From Akanthomyces muscarius (lineage: Eukaryota > Ascomycota > Sordariomycetes > Hypocreales > Cordycipitaceae), in contig NW_026611618.1 in the NCBI RefSeq assembly GCF_028009165.1, positions 1,488,001-1,552,000 of the forward strand: DNA of 64,000 bases. The letters run 5' to 3'. This document shows positions 22,511-33,500 of the stretch, piece by piece; within the stretch, counting starts at the first letter, position 1; each line of letters opens with the position of its first letter. The notes below the pieces were generated by a model, which was not told the DNA's origin, made no database searches, and was given only the letters and a program-made list of their open reading frames with translations. The translations under genes were made by a program, and so were the position numbers.

Positions 22511-24282
22511 GGTAGCTTTTATTGTTTTTGTGTTTGTTTGCTTGTTTGTTTGCTGAAATCAAGAATCAAAATAAACTACGGGATGTTTGTAAAGATGGGA
22601 ATATGAATCTACCAGCAAATACAAACGAAGAGGAAAATGTATCGGCCTTTTTATCTTGGCTTCGGTTCAACTGCGCCCGCACGAAACATTGCCAACATCA
22701 TTCTGGAAACGTCTTCACGCCGTTGGCCGTCAGGCCGGGCCGTGGTGCGGGGGAAGACGGCTTGGCCATCTCCGGCGAGCCTATTCTGGGAACCGCAAAT
22801 GCCAGCCGGTCCCACCCATCACGACAATGATCCTGTGGCATGGCTGATAAGTCACGGGCAGTTTCTCCGTCTAATGCTAATGGCGGCTTTCAGCTTTCAA
22901 GAAGAAGAAAAAGGGAGGTAAAAAGTTGGCCAGAGGGTATGCCATGAATCTGGCCCCAGCGTTCGTCTCCATAGGTCAAGCTGCAGCGCCGTTGTGTGCT
23001 TGATCAGCGCTATGAGTGGCTATAGGCGCCCGCTAAAACAAGTTTGTGACTTCCGGGCTCCTTTTTCTTTCCCCGAGGCGCCTGCCTGCAGCGGAGGGGC
23101 GTCTTGCTTTTCCCGCATGTCGGCCGCTTGGAAGTCGACGAGGCTGTGTCAAAGACAAAGGAAAAGTAACTCACACTCGCCCACTTTTGCAAGTCTCGCG
23201 CCCGTGGTCACGGCAGTCAAAGCAGAAAAAATGGCTAAACGCACCCGATCTATCCCAAATTAAAAATTCAAGGCGTTGATACTTGTTCTTCATAGAGACG
23301 CCCGGCGTGGTTTCCCTGGCCGGACCACCAAACTTTGAAAGCATCCAACACAGCGGAGCGTTCGAAGTGGGCGGCCTCAGTCGTCACATTCACCAATGAA
23401 CCCAGACTGATTGCGCTATTTGCCCAGCAAGTACGGCTACAGCGAGTAGGTGTTTTTGACAGATGAAAAACAAAAAAACAGTAACTGGGCGTAGCGGGCC
23501 AGCACAAAAAAAGGACACCGGTAGCTGGCTGGCTGCTATAGAAATGAAAGAATTCAAGAAAAATGGAAAATAACTATAAGAGATTGGAAATACTACTGCT
23601 TCTAATCACCCACTTGCTGGGCTGCGATTTGGGTAGCCATGTTGCCGTGCATAGATGGGCGGGCCCAAGTACATCCACACGCCTTGGAGTGGTGATGGCC
23701 GTTTTATTACTGGTAGGAGGCTGCTTATTACATGTGCCGATATTCGGGCAAAAAAAAAGAGAAGCCCGCCATGCACGCCCGAGCTGGCCACATATGCCGA
23801 GACAATCGTGCATTCGAGCTTTTTTTGGGGGGGGGGGGGGCGTAGTATGCAATAACCGGACTCCAGGTATAGACGGTTTGATCCTCCGGCCCCCGCCGTT
23901 CGATGCAACAAGGCTCTTGACAACCCTCTTCGGCTGATGCAATTCGCCTCTTTTCCGGCTGCAAGCTGACCACTAGCGCCACCTACCTGGGTAGAAGCAA
24001 CCTTGCAACCGCCGAGCTTATTATAAGTAATATTGGGTGTTTCCTCTCAGCACCCCCTCGCTACCGCGCTTCTCCATTCCCCCTCCCTCTCCTCGCCGTT
24101 TCTGTCCTTGTTTCGATCAGTCTCTTTTTCGCTCATTGCCATCTTCCTCCTGCTCTTAATGAGAGCTCGGTTCCTGTCTCTCCATACCGGGACGACGAGA
24201 CCTCTCTCTCTCCCTCCCTCTCTCGCAAGGTAAGCCCGTAGCTTGCCGTGAGAGGCCCCCCCACTCTCCCCCTTCACCCAGA
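22511..24282. other. Intergenic, 1.8 kb, upstream of ABCC copy 2
   Basis: No supported gene. Notable composition: GTTT/GCTT repeats at about 22530-22555, a run of 14 G at 23827-23840, and a pyrimidine-rich (CT) tract at about 24050-24235 just before the transporter start. CT-rich tracts are common in filamentous-fungal core promoters and 5' leaders. Confidence 0.5.
24050..24235 (+). promoter_or_regulatory. CT-rich promoter/leader tract of ABCC copy 2
   Basis: A dense pyrimidine tract (repeated CTCTCTCTC, CCCTCCCTC) ends about 50 nt before the ATG at 24283. Such tracts lie near transcription starts of many filamentous-fungal genes; the assignment here is inference from position and composition. 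Confidence 0.45.
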
Positions 24283-27200
24283 ATGACCTCTACTTTGGCA
24301 GACGACCAAGGATGGTCGTCTGGAAGTCTTGTGTCTTCAAATCCGGAGCTTGAAGATGGCTCTTACTCGCTCTTATCGGCTTGTTCGTGGGCAGTTCTTA
24401 TACCCTTAGTGCATTATTATCATCGTCATGTCCGCAATCCCGCGGTGCCGCACATCCGCCGCAATGCATGGGTCTGGCTGAAATTGGTACGTCGTGTCAC
24501 TGTGCCGGACTTTGCGTGCTTGTTACTAACATGCCGATCGCAGGTTCTGGCCGCCTCGTTACTCTGCTTGGAAGTTTCGAGTCTTGTGCTTCGTTGCTCG
24601 TTTTCTCAGCACAGACACCACATAACGGCCCTTACTGTCGCATCGGACATTGCGTCTGCTGCCGGCATCGCGACAGCGGTCCATCTAGAGCATCGTCGCG
24701 GCGTTCCAGCATCGGCATTCCTGAGCTTGGACATTGCCATTGGCCTTTTCAAGGACGTCGGCAAGGCGCAACTATACTTCTTCCGGGGTCAGAGTGCGCT
24801 CAGCCAGCTGGCAGCCGCTTCAGCTTCGCTCCGCCTTGCCCTACTCTGCATCCAGGAATTTGTAGAGCCCGAGTTGATCATTGGCTCTTGGTCTCAGTCT
24901 TACAGCCACAGAACACTGGGCAGCTTTTGTGGCAGGGCTCTCTCCCCCATCAGCCAGACCCTGCAGGCTTGGTTCTGTACGGTTCTATCTATTGACCGAT
25001 CTGGCAGCCTTGGTCCTGAATTCGCACCCGCTTCGTCATTTGCTGCGCTTTGGCAACGCTCCAAGAGTAGCCGACAGAAAGGGGGAAGCTCGCTTCTCAT
25101 CGACTGTCTCATGACTTGGAAGACGGCTGTGCTCGCCGCGGCTATTCCGCGCTTTGGCGTCACCGCATTCATCTTTACACAGCCGTGGCTCATCCGCTGC
25201 ATGATACTTTCCCACCGTCAAGAAGCCAGCGAGCCACTCAGCCTGCGTCTAGTGGGAGCCATATTCTTCGTCTATAATGGTGCAGCGTTTTGCAGGGCAG
25301 CTGCGGCGCATCTTAAGTCTCGACTGGTTATGAAAATCCGAGCCGCTTTGATCTCTCAAATCTTGGCCAAGTCACAAAAGCTCAGATTATTAGAGGCCAA
25401 GAAGCATACAGCTGTTGCACTTATCAGCAGTGAGATTGACAACGTATCTGATGGATTCGCGAACTTCGTCGATACTCCAGTTTTTGTTGTTGACACGTGC
25501 CTGGGCATGTATCTCCTGGTGGGCGTCGTGCGACAGGCCGCGTTTATCATATTTCTCCCCCTCATTTTGGCGTCAATACTAGGGTACGTGTATGGCATTT
25601 ACCTCACGCCTGCCTTACGTAAATGGAATCAAAACATCGAGTCGCGAGTGGCGAGAACAGCACGCATGCTGGCCCAACTCCCCACAATCAAGATGCTCGG
25701 TCTCGCGCCTAAAGCTGGGGACTTCCTTCGACATCTTTGGATCACCGAGATAGAATCATCATGGGACTATTGGAAAATTTGTGCGGCTTTCATCTCTAGT
25801 GCTGGATTTGTGGACATGATCACACCCGCTATTGTTATTGCTGGCGCGCTCTTCTGGCGCATTTTCAGCCCCGGGATCACCGCGGAGCTCGTCTTCCCAG
25901 CTTTAGGCCTCATCTCGCGGGTTCAGGATCCACTCTCCGGGCTTTTAAAATCAGGGCCGTCAACTGTGGCCTTGCTTAGCAGCTTCCGAAGAATACAGGA
26001 ATACCTGTCCCTGGAAGAAGCACACGACCCGAGAGTACTCTTGAGCCCGCGGCCGCGAGATGTCACTCGATATTGGCCGACGGAGGAAGGCACTCAAGCT
26101 CTATCGACGAGATCTGTTCAGCAGGATCTGACCCGCGTCATATATTTTGATAACGTGAACATCGCCCCGGTCGGCATGGACACGCCATTGCTGAGCAATG
26201 TAAACGTGGCCATCGCTCCTAGTTCGGTCACCACGATATTTGGGCCTACCGGCTTAGGAAAGACTACACTCCTCAATGGCATCATAGGTGAAGCTGAAAT
26301 ATCGGGCGGAGTCCTATATGTGGATGACGTGTCCATTGCTGTTTGCGGCCAACTACTATGGCTGCCAGACATGACAGTTCTACAGTTCATAATTGGCGCG
26401 TCGGCATATGATGCACCTTGGTTTCGCACGGTCGTGACTGTCTGTATGCTGGACGAAGATATTGACCAATTCAGAGATGGCGAACAGCATCGAATTGGTA
26501 GCGGGGGTATGAAGCTAAGCGGAGGTCAGCGTCAGCGACTGTGCTTAGCAAGAGCCATATACGTCAAGGCATCTATAATCCTGCTCGATGATGTTCTGAG
26601 CGCGGTAGACAGATTGACTGCTCTCGCGATCCTGTTTGGCCTCTGTGGAAAGGAGAATGGACTGCTTCGGCGTTTGAACAGCACCGTCGTGCTGACTGGC
26701 TACCTGCCCGAATGCTTTGATGTTGCGGATAGCGTTTTGCTCATTGACGCGTATGGCAAAATCGAACACCGGTCCGGCACTGACCTGGACGATCCCCAGC
26801 TTGCATGCGTCATACGTCTGCTGTACCACGACGGCGCTGGTGACGACGGGTCCGAATCTGAATCCGAGCCCGAGGCGCCGCGGGAGCGCAACTGTCGGAC
26901 AATATCACCGGAGCTGGCACCGGAGCTTGACGAGGAGCAACCGCAAGGTGCAGTGCAGCGTCTCACGACTAGACAAAGACCGAAGCCGCGGTTGTACAAG
27001 CTCTGCATTGACGTGATTGGGCGCCGCAGGCTTCAGGACTGGTTTCTGCTTATGTTGATTATGTCTCTTGCGGAAGGTTTTCCTGCAATCTACATGCGGT
27101 GGTGGGTCGATACATCGCCGACCGAAAAAATGCACATCTTCGGCTACGCCTTTCTCTCAGCCACCGCCGGCTTGCTTGGCGGCCCATGCTTGGTTATCAT

Positions 27201-28698
27201 GGGGCTGAAGCTGTCACCGCGTGCCTCCATCGGCTTACATGACACACTCACCGACGCTGTCGTACACTCGACTCTCGGCTTTTTAAGCGCAAACAGTTCC
27301 GGCTCCGTATTGAATCGATACAGCGTGGATATGGGCCTGATTACGAGGCAGGTGTCCAAAGGTGTATACAACAATATATACCTGATCATTACAACGCTAT
27401 TCCATATCGCAATCGTGCTGTTTGGCGCGGATTACATGGCGGCACTGCTTCCTCTCTTCGTTGTGCTCATCTTTGCAATACAGCGCAAGTATATAGACGC
27501 CTCGCGAGAGTTGCATGTGCGGGAAATTGAATACCGCGAACAACTTGTCACGCTGTTTCGGGAAACTGGTGATGGCATTGATTACATTCGAGGGTTTGGC
27601 TGGCAGGATTTCATAATGCAACACAACTTTGACCTGGTCGATAAGTCGCAGACGCCGTTTTATCTTTTGCTCTGCACGCAACAGCTGCTGGCGCTTTCCC
27701 TTGACCTTGTGTCGTCCAACTTAGCTGCAGCTCTCTCTGCCATTACCTTGTGCATCTCTGGTTCTGCTACTGAAAGCTCCTCTGGGCTTGCTTTCCAGAT
27801 CCTCATGATTTTAAGCACAAGCCTGAATAGGACACTGACCGCATGGACGTCGTTGGAGACGGCTCTTGGGTCTGTCGAGCACGTGAGCGACTTCTTAGAA
27901 AGCACACCAGTAGAGTCTGACAACGGCACAACGCCATTGCCTGAGAACTGGCCTGCTCATGGCCGTGTGGAGATGACGAATGTATCCGCCGGCTATTTGT
28001 GCGATAGACGGGAGGAGCAGAACGCCGCCGTTATTCACAACATAACGCTCTCCGTCGAACCTGGGCAGAAAGTAGGCATCATGGGCCGCACAGGCGGCGG
28101 CAAATCATCGCTACTGATGAGCCTGCTCGGCTTGCTAGAGTATGAAGGCAACATCGTCATCGATGGTGTTGATATTCGCCAAGCGCCACGTGATCAACTT
28201 CGGTCGCGAATCATCACCATCACTCAAGACTCGGTCGAGTTTGAAGGCACAATCAGGGACAACTTACTTCCGTTCGAGAAAGACTGGGCTGGGGTGGTGC
28301 CCAAGACAGCGGACGCGACTGAAGCGGAGAAGCGGAGAAGGGAGTTCATTCTCCGCGAAACGCTGGTGCACCTGCGTCTTTGGCCCATGCTGGAGGACAA
28401 GAAAGAGCTCGAAACTCTCGTCAGCGACGCCGGCTTCTCGTACGGAGAAAGGCAGCTGCTCTGCATTGCGCGAGCTGCCGTCCACCGCCGCGTGTACGGT
28501 GGCAAGCTGGTTTTAGTGGATGAAGCCACAGGTGGCGTGGACGCCTGGCGCGACCAGATTGTGCGCGAGATGATCCGAGACTACTTTCGCGGGTGCACAG
28601 TCTTAATTGTTGCGCATCGCTCAGAGACCGTTGCGGATTCCAACATTAGCTTCAAGATGGTTCGCGGGCGGGTCAAGTCTTATAAACACTGGTTTTAG
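24283..28698 (+). CDS. ABCC-type full-length ABC transporter (copy 2)
   Basis: The open frame is 1471 codons from ATG at 24283. A phase-0, 57-nt intron (24487-24543, GTACGT...ACTAAC...CGCAG) is in frame; removing it gives 1452 residues and joins WVWLKL to VLAASLLCLEV. Architecture and spacing match copy 1: NBD1 Walker A GPTGLGKT (654-661), LSGGQ (745-749), Walker B ILLDDVLSAVD with Asp at the catalytic position; NBD2 Walker A GRTGGGKS (about 1268), degenerate signature SYGER (about 1386), then LVLVDEATGGVD. It probably exports organic anions, drugs or conjugates. It is oriented opposite to copy 1, with 15.6 kb of unrelated genes between their start codons. Confidence 0.93.
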   Translation: MTSTLADDQGWSSGSLVSSNPELEDGSYSLLSACSWAVLIPLVHYYHRHVRNPAVPHIRRNAWVWLKLVRRVTVPDFACLLLTCRSQVLAASLLCLEVSSLVLRCSFSQHRHHITALTVASDIASAAGIATAVHLEHRRGVPASAFLSLDIAIGLFKDVGKAQLYFFRGQSALSQLAAASASLRLALLCIQEFVEPELIIGSWSQSYSHRTLGSFCGRALSPISQTLQAWFCTVLSIDRSGSLGPEFAPASSFAALWQRSKSSRQKGGSSLLIDCLMTWKTAVLAAAIPRFGVTAFIFTQPWLIRCMILSHRQEASEPLSLRLVGAIFFVYNGAAFCRAAAAHLKSRLVMKIRAALISQILAKSQKLRLLEAKKHTAVALISSEIDNVSDGFANFVDTPVFVVDTCLGMYLLVGVVRQAAFIIFLPLILASILGYVYGIYLTPALRKWNQNIESRVARTARMLAQLPTIKMLGLAPKAGDFLRHLWITEIESSWDYWKICAAFISSAGFVDMITPAIVIAGALFWRIFSPGITAELVFPALGLISRVQDPLSGLLKSGPSTVALLSSFRRIQEYLSLEEAHDPRVLLSPRPRDVTRYWPTEEGTQALSTRSVQQDLTRVIYFDNVNIAPVGMDTPLLSNVNVAIAPSSVTTIFGPTGLGKTTLLNGIIGEAEISGGVLYVDDVSIAVCGQLLWLPDMTVLQFIIGASAYDAPWFRTVVTVCMLDEDIDQFRDGEQHRIGSGGMKLSGGQRQRLCLARAIYVKASIILLDDVLSAVDRLTALAILFGLCGKENGLLRRLNSTVVLTGYLPECFDVADSVLLIDAYGKIEHRSGTDLDDPQLACVIRLLYHDGAGDDGSESESEPEAPRERNCRTISPELAPELDEEQPQGAVQRLTTRQRPKPRLYKLCIDVIGRRRLQDWFLLMLIMSLAEGFPAIYMRWWVDTSPTEKMHIFGYAFLSATAGLLGGPCLVIMGLKLSPRASIGLHDTLTDAVVHSTLGFLSANSSGSVLNRYSVDMGLITRQVSKGVYNNIYLIITTLFHIAIVLFGADYMAALLPLFVVLIFAIQRKYIDASRELHVREIEYREQLVTLFRETGDGIDYIRGFGWQDFIMQHNFDLVDKSQTPFYLLLCTQQLLALSLDLVSSNLAAALSAITLCISGSATESSSGLAFQILMILSTSLNRTLTAWTSLETALGSVEHVSDFLESTPVESDNGTTPLPENWPAHGRVEMTNVSAGYLCDRREEQNAAVIHNITLSVEPGQKVGIMGRTGGGKSSLLMSLLGLLEYEGNIVIDGVDIRQAPRDQLRSRIITITQDSVEFEGTIRDNLLPFEKDWAGVVPKTADATEAEKRRREFILRETLVHLRLWPMLEDKKELETLVSDAGFSYGERQLLCIARAAVHRRVYGGKLVLVDEATGGVDAWRDQIVREMIRDYFRGCTVLIVAHRSETVADSNISFKMVRGRVKSYKHWF

Positions 28699-29103
28699 CT
28701 TATAAGCAGAGGGAATAAGCATTAGTAGGAAATACATGCGGAAATATTACACGTACATGTCTTTCAGCATTGGAATCCAGAGGCGTTCCGCGCTCTTCTG
28801 CGAATAATTAACTTGCACTTTTTGCGCGTCGCGCCAACAAGACAGCCTAGGCGTTGCTCGGGCGGGCGACTCATGTGTGTCAATGTGCGTTCCGTCAAGT
28901 CGGCGAAAAACTGGATTGGGCAGCAACGAATACGTGGTCAATCATGCTGACTTGTCTGCTGAGAGTGCAAACGTACAGGAGAAGGCGGGAAGGCGCGTGT
29001 TTGGCCAGAATAATAAGCATGATGATGGTACTCGATCCTGCGAAGAATAGCGTCGAATCGAGCAAAATCGACTTGAATAGGATGCTAGTGGCCTCTTTCA
29101 TAA
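28699..29103. other. 3' flank and decayed DNA downstream of ABCC copy 2
   Basis: No intact gene. It may include the unrecognisable 5' part of the DUF4238-like pseudogene that becomes readable from about 29104. A short minus-strand frame (28895-29101) is hydrophobic but unsupported. Confidence 0.4.
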
Positions 29104-29762
29104 GTGCAGAAAGCGTTTGGCGAACATCACGAAGGTCTCTTGTTAACCCGAAACCAAAAGAACTTAATTCGAAAGTTTCTCTTGGTCATGAAGTAGCGCG
29201 GGCCAACTTTTTACGAGCGCGACCGCCAACTATACACTCGACACGTACACGGCTGAGGATAAGGACGAGTTATCGGCATTTATTCAACACAAAGGTTTTT
29301 CTAGGCCCATTGACGTATGGCTCGATAGCGTGGAAAATTTCATCGACCGTGAAATGAATGAGGAAATAAAATGGGTGTCAGACCTGCCCGCGCGCCTATA
29401 CTTGCATAATGCGTTGTGGGCGGTAGTGTATTGCCAGATAATGTACGTGACCGTTTGCACACCATCGGATCCTGGGGGCGAATTTATTTTGACAGATGAC
29501 TGCTATCATATCAGTAAGAGCCCGAATAATAATACCTCAAGCAATCTGTAGACTGGCGAATCAGAAGTCGTGGCGTGGCTAAACTTGCATAAGTTTGCGC
29601 CCGGTCTCCCCAACATTAATGTTTATTTTGCAGAGATATCTATTTACGTCAGAAATGGAAGATGTGGGGAACCCGAGAGCTAAAGAGCAGCGAGACGAAG
29701 CTCGATCTAATAATGAAGCCTCAATTGGAAGGATTGACATCAATGGGCTATTTGGTGACTGA
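29104..29762 (+). pseudogene. Relic of a fungal DUF4238-type protein
   Basis: Three frames must be combined to read a continuous family-like protein. Segment 1 (from 29104) reads AFGEHHEGLLLTRNQKNLI, then RKFLLVMK followed by TAG at 29194-29196 and RGPTFYER. A frameshift near 29221-29225 moves to segment 2, TAEDKDELSAFIQHKGF, then PIDVWLDSVENFIDREM and VCTPSDPGGEFILTDD. A second in-frame TAG lies at 29549-29551, after which LNLHKFAPGLP still resembles the family. Another frameshift near 29630 leads to EDVGNPRAKEQRDEA. This order resembles my memory of fungal DUF4238 proteins; their function is unknown. With at least two stops and two frameshifts it cannot be expressed as one protein. Confidence 0.6.
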
Positions 29763-30518
29763 AAATCTTAATGAGTCCGAGCTCAATTGCCAACATTTGA
29801 CTGCGGTCTAAAGGCTATCGCACGGTTCAACATCTTCCAGTCGATATGCAATTCACGGTTGCGAGACGGGCGGTTCATCGAGTACGACGACGACAATACA
29901 CTAGTAAAGACTTGAGGAGCTATATTGTGATTTGTATAAATATTTTGCCTCCCATGTCTAAGAATGCGGCTTCAAAATTGATCATAGATGATTGAGTCTT
30001 CTAAGCTTCTAAGATACGCTATTAAGTATTTTAATATATTCAACATATCATCTTCTATTTTTAAATAAGAACGGGAGGCAAGATATTCTCTCAAAGATAT
30101 TATGGTTGTAAGTGGTGGCTCGTCCTCCGTCCTCGGAAAAGCGCAGCGGGACGCATCTTTTAACTAGTTAAAGAATATTGGTTTATAAAAGACTAATTAT
30201 TCTTTTTTCTTAAAAAAAATCTATTCTTATTTTAGTAACCTTTAAACTATATTACTTACTATATCACATGCTGGGCTCAATCTAGTATCGTAGGCAGCTT
30301 ACTTCATTGATAAAAAGTCCGTTATTGTCCGTCCTTTAGTCTACTTCGTCAGCCCAATGACTGGAAGAGACGCTTCAGAGCAGCACCGCAGCAAACTTCC
30401 GACCGCCGTATTCGGTGGGGGAAATCGGTGAACCTGGCTAGATTCTATGATGAATGAGTACTAACAAAGATCAGTAGTAATAAGAATGCTAACATTTTTC
30501 TACTCCGATCACCATGAT
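29763..30518. repeat. AT-rich relic island with gene scrap and inverted repeat
   Basis: About 29930-30290 is strongly AT-rich with no coding frames, resembling sequence degraded by repeat-induced mutation. It contains a near-perfect 15-nt inverted repeat (AATATTTTGCCTCCC near 29942-29956 and its complement with one mismatch near 30072-30086). It also contains a 36-nt copy (30119-30154) of part of the gene at 10106-11215, matching at 34 positions. Confidence 0.55.
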
Positions 30519-33500
30519 CTAGGACCCGGCCTTCTTTGTAGCCTTCGTCCTAAGTTTCATCATGAGGAACACAAGCCCATATATACCGATTACAAAGACA
30601 ACAACAATGCCCGCGTTTCTCCATCCATAATATTCTGCTTTGAGGTTCAGCGTCTTGAGGTAATCCGCACCCTCGGTGTATTGACAAACACGGCAAGCAG
30701 CAGTGGCATTTGGGTTAAGGAGATTTGTAGTTGCCCCTATACCGTCCTGGTAGTTGGCAAGATATTCGCCGCAGGTTTGATCAGGAGCTGGGTCGAATAT
30801 AGCAAGTTCTTCGGGCCTGCAGTGAACAAGCTTGTCCCAGGTAGTGAAAACAAGCAGAGAACTCATGAGGTAGTTGAAAGGGTCGATGTAGTATATCCTA
30901 GGAGAAGCCACCGTTAGAGGCTGTTCAAAGCAAGGTTTTGGATGTAAAAGCCAAAAGAATTCTTACCAGTATCTCCAGAACGGTACAATTTGGCTATACG
31001 GTATCATGACGCCGCAGAATGAAACGAGAGTTGTGATGACCAGAGGGTTGACGAGAGACGCAAAGACGGCGTTGGGGGTATACGCGGCGATCATCTGTCC
31101 AATTCCAGTGTATAGGCACTCGTACATCACCTAAAGACTGTCAGCAGTGCCGCGGGATTGGTAAGGAGAGGGCTGGGGTGTGTGAATAATTACCACGACG
31201 AAGAAAACGCTGCCTGCGTGCGCTGCGGCGGTAGGAAGGCCGCAAGTAAAGTACCAACAGATGTAATATAGCAGCGCACACGCAAGTAAGTAAGGGAACT
31301 CTGATATAATGAGGCCGGCGACAAAGGGTGCCCAGTGATACATCTTGCTCTTCTTCTCGCGCGCCTCATAGATGTCACGACGGTCAATGAAGAGCGGCTG
31401 GAGCTGGGAAATCACACCCGGCGCAACAAAAATAAAGTTGAAGACTGTAAACAGGTTCTGCTGAAGGTCTGTAAGGCTGTCTCCAATCATCCAATAGGTA
31501 AAGCCGTTCAGCAGCGCCAGACTGATGTGCATGGCAAATTTGTTATCGAGGTATTCAGTGTTTCGAAAGAGCGAGACGTTCATGCGATGCGTTACCAGTT
31601 TGATCTGCGTCCACATGGAAGCTGCAAACTCGTTTGCATCATCGTTGACTGCTGAAGGTAGAGCGGCAGCTTCTGCAACAATATGGTCCAATTCCTTGGA
31701 GAGCCGGTTGTGTTCCGGCGATCGCAACCAGATTTGATTCCAGTCTTGATCCTGAGACGAACCTCCGTTCCCGGATACTACATCGATCATGTGCTCAGCA
31801 GGATTTGCTTCAGGCGGGCAGGGAGCTCCGTGACGACCAAAATATTCCTTGACTGTATTTGCATTCTGACCGATATCACCAAAGTAAACAGTCTTTCCCC
31901 CGTTGGCGAGCAGTAAGAGCGTATCGAATTGCGCGAATAGTTGAGCTGACGGTTGGTGGATGGTCACCAAGATGGCTTGTCCGGCTTCTGCAAGTTTTCG
32001 AAGAAAGCGCACAGTGTTGTAGGCGGCCTGACCATCAAGTCCGGATGTCGGTTCATCGAGGAATATCAGGATGCTCGGCTTTGCTACCAGTTCGACGGCA
32101 ATAGTGAGACGCTTGCGTTGCTCAATTGAGAGACCAGTACCTGGGCGGCCTACGAGCGTATGCTCGAGGTCATGCAGCTCCAATAGGTCCACAATGGTGT
32201 CAACATATAGCAGCTTTTCTTGAGTAGGTGTATCGCGTGACTGGCGCAAGAGGGCCGAGAACTCGAGAGCCTCACGGACGGTTGCAAGAGGCTCATGGAC
32301 ATCCAGCTGTTCGACATAACCGGTAGAGCGTTGAAATGAGATAGGAACAGGACGGCCATCGACTAGGACGGATCCGTGAATGGTTCCTTCGGTTTTTCGT
32401 TGTGCAAGGACGTCAAGAAGGGTTGTCTTGCCGGCACCAGAGGACCCCATAAGAGCCCCGAGCATGCCAGGTTTGACATAACCCTGTACGTTATCGAGAA
32501 GGACGCGGTCACCGTCGGCGGTCTTGACGATGTACGTCAAGTCTTTCCAGGTGAAGATGCTTCGATTGCGCATGAGATCTTTGTTGAGGCTTCTGTTTGA
32601 TGCGTCAGATCCAGAAACGGCTGGGGGCTTCCCAGCAGATCGCATCTCTTCGTCTTTGGCTAGCAACAGGTGCTTCGACTTTTGATGTTGTTCCCGAGGA
32701 ATAAGAAGCTTGCGGCTGCCTTCTCCCGCTTGCTTCCACCGGGAGGTGAAAAAGATTGTGAGCGCAACAAATAGCACCCACCATGCGCAGTTGATGCCGA
32801 AGTTGCGCCAAACATGGTTGTGGCTGAAGGACATGTGTGCGAGATACTCGTCGCCTGTGAGGCTCGTGGCACCGGTTAACGCGCCACCAACACCAGCACA
32901 TGACTGCCCACCAGTTCCACCGGTATATCCAGGTCCGTTCGGAATGATGTACGGACCAACACAGGGAATTTCCTGGCCATGGAATTCGTTCCCGAGAAGA
33001 GCTTCAAATCCGTAGGCCATAGGGTTGATCCAGTAGATCCAAACAAACCATGGATGCATCATGGGTTTGATAATCATGTAGCCCATGTAGACAAACAAAG
33101 CGACAATTGAAAGACCTGAGACCTTTGTCGCGGCGTCAAAGGTGGGGAATGCGGCGCCGATGAGTCGGAAGAATGCGGTCATGGTCATGGCGGTAATGAA
33201 GTTGGTCGCCAAGTACGTGAAGAAGGCGGCAGCGGTAGTTTTCAGACCCACCATGAAGTACAGAACGAGGCCAAAGTGTGTTACTTGGAATAACAGAATG
33301 GGGAAATCTGCGATAACTTGGGCGATGCATATAGCTGCTGGGTTATACAAGGCAAAGGAGCGGTGCTTGGCTAGAATGGGTCTGCCAGTGAATGAGTCTG
33401 TGACTTCTGACAGAGCGATAAGAGCGTTGTATAGAATGGAGAAGAACAGGGCGCCGCCCTTGAGAAAGAGACCGGCAGAGTTGGCGGGAGCAGAATAAAA

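Noticed and set aside
28854..29357. 167-codon plus-strand frame
   Set aside because: It overlaps the DUF4238-like relic in a different frame; the family-like residues are in the other frames.
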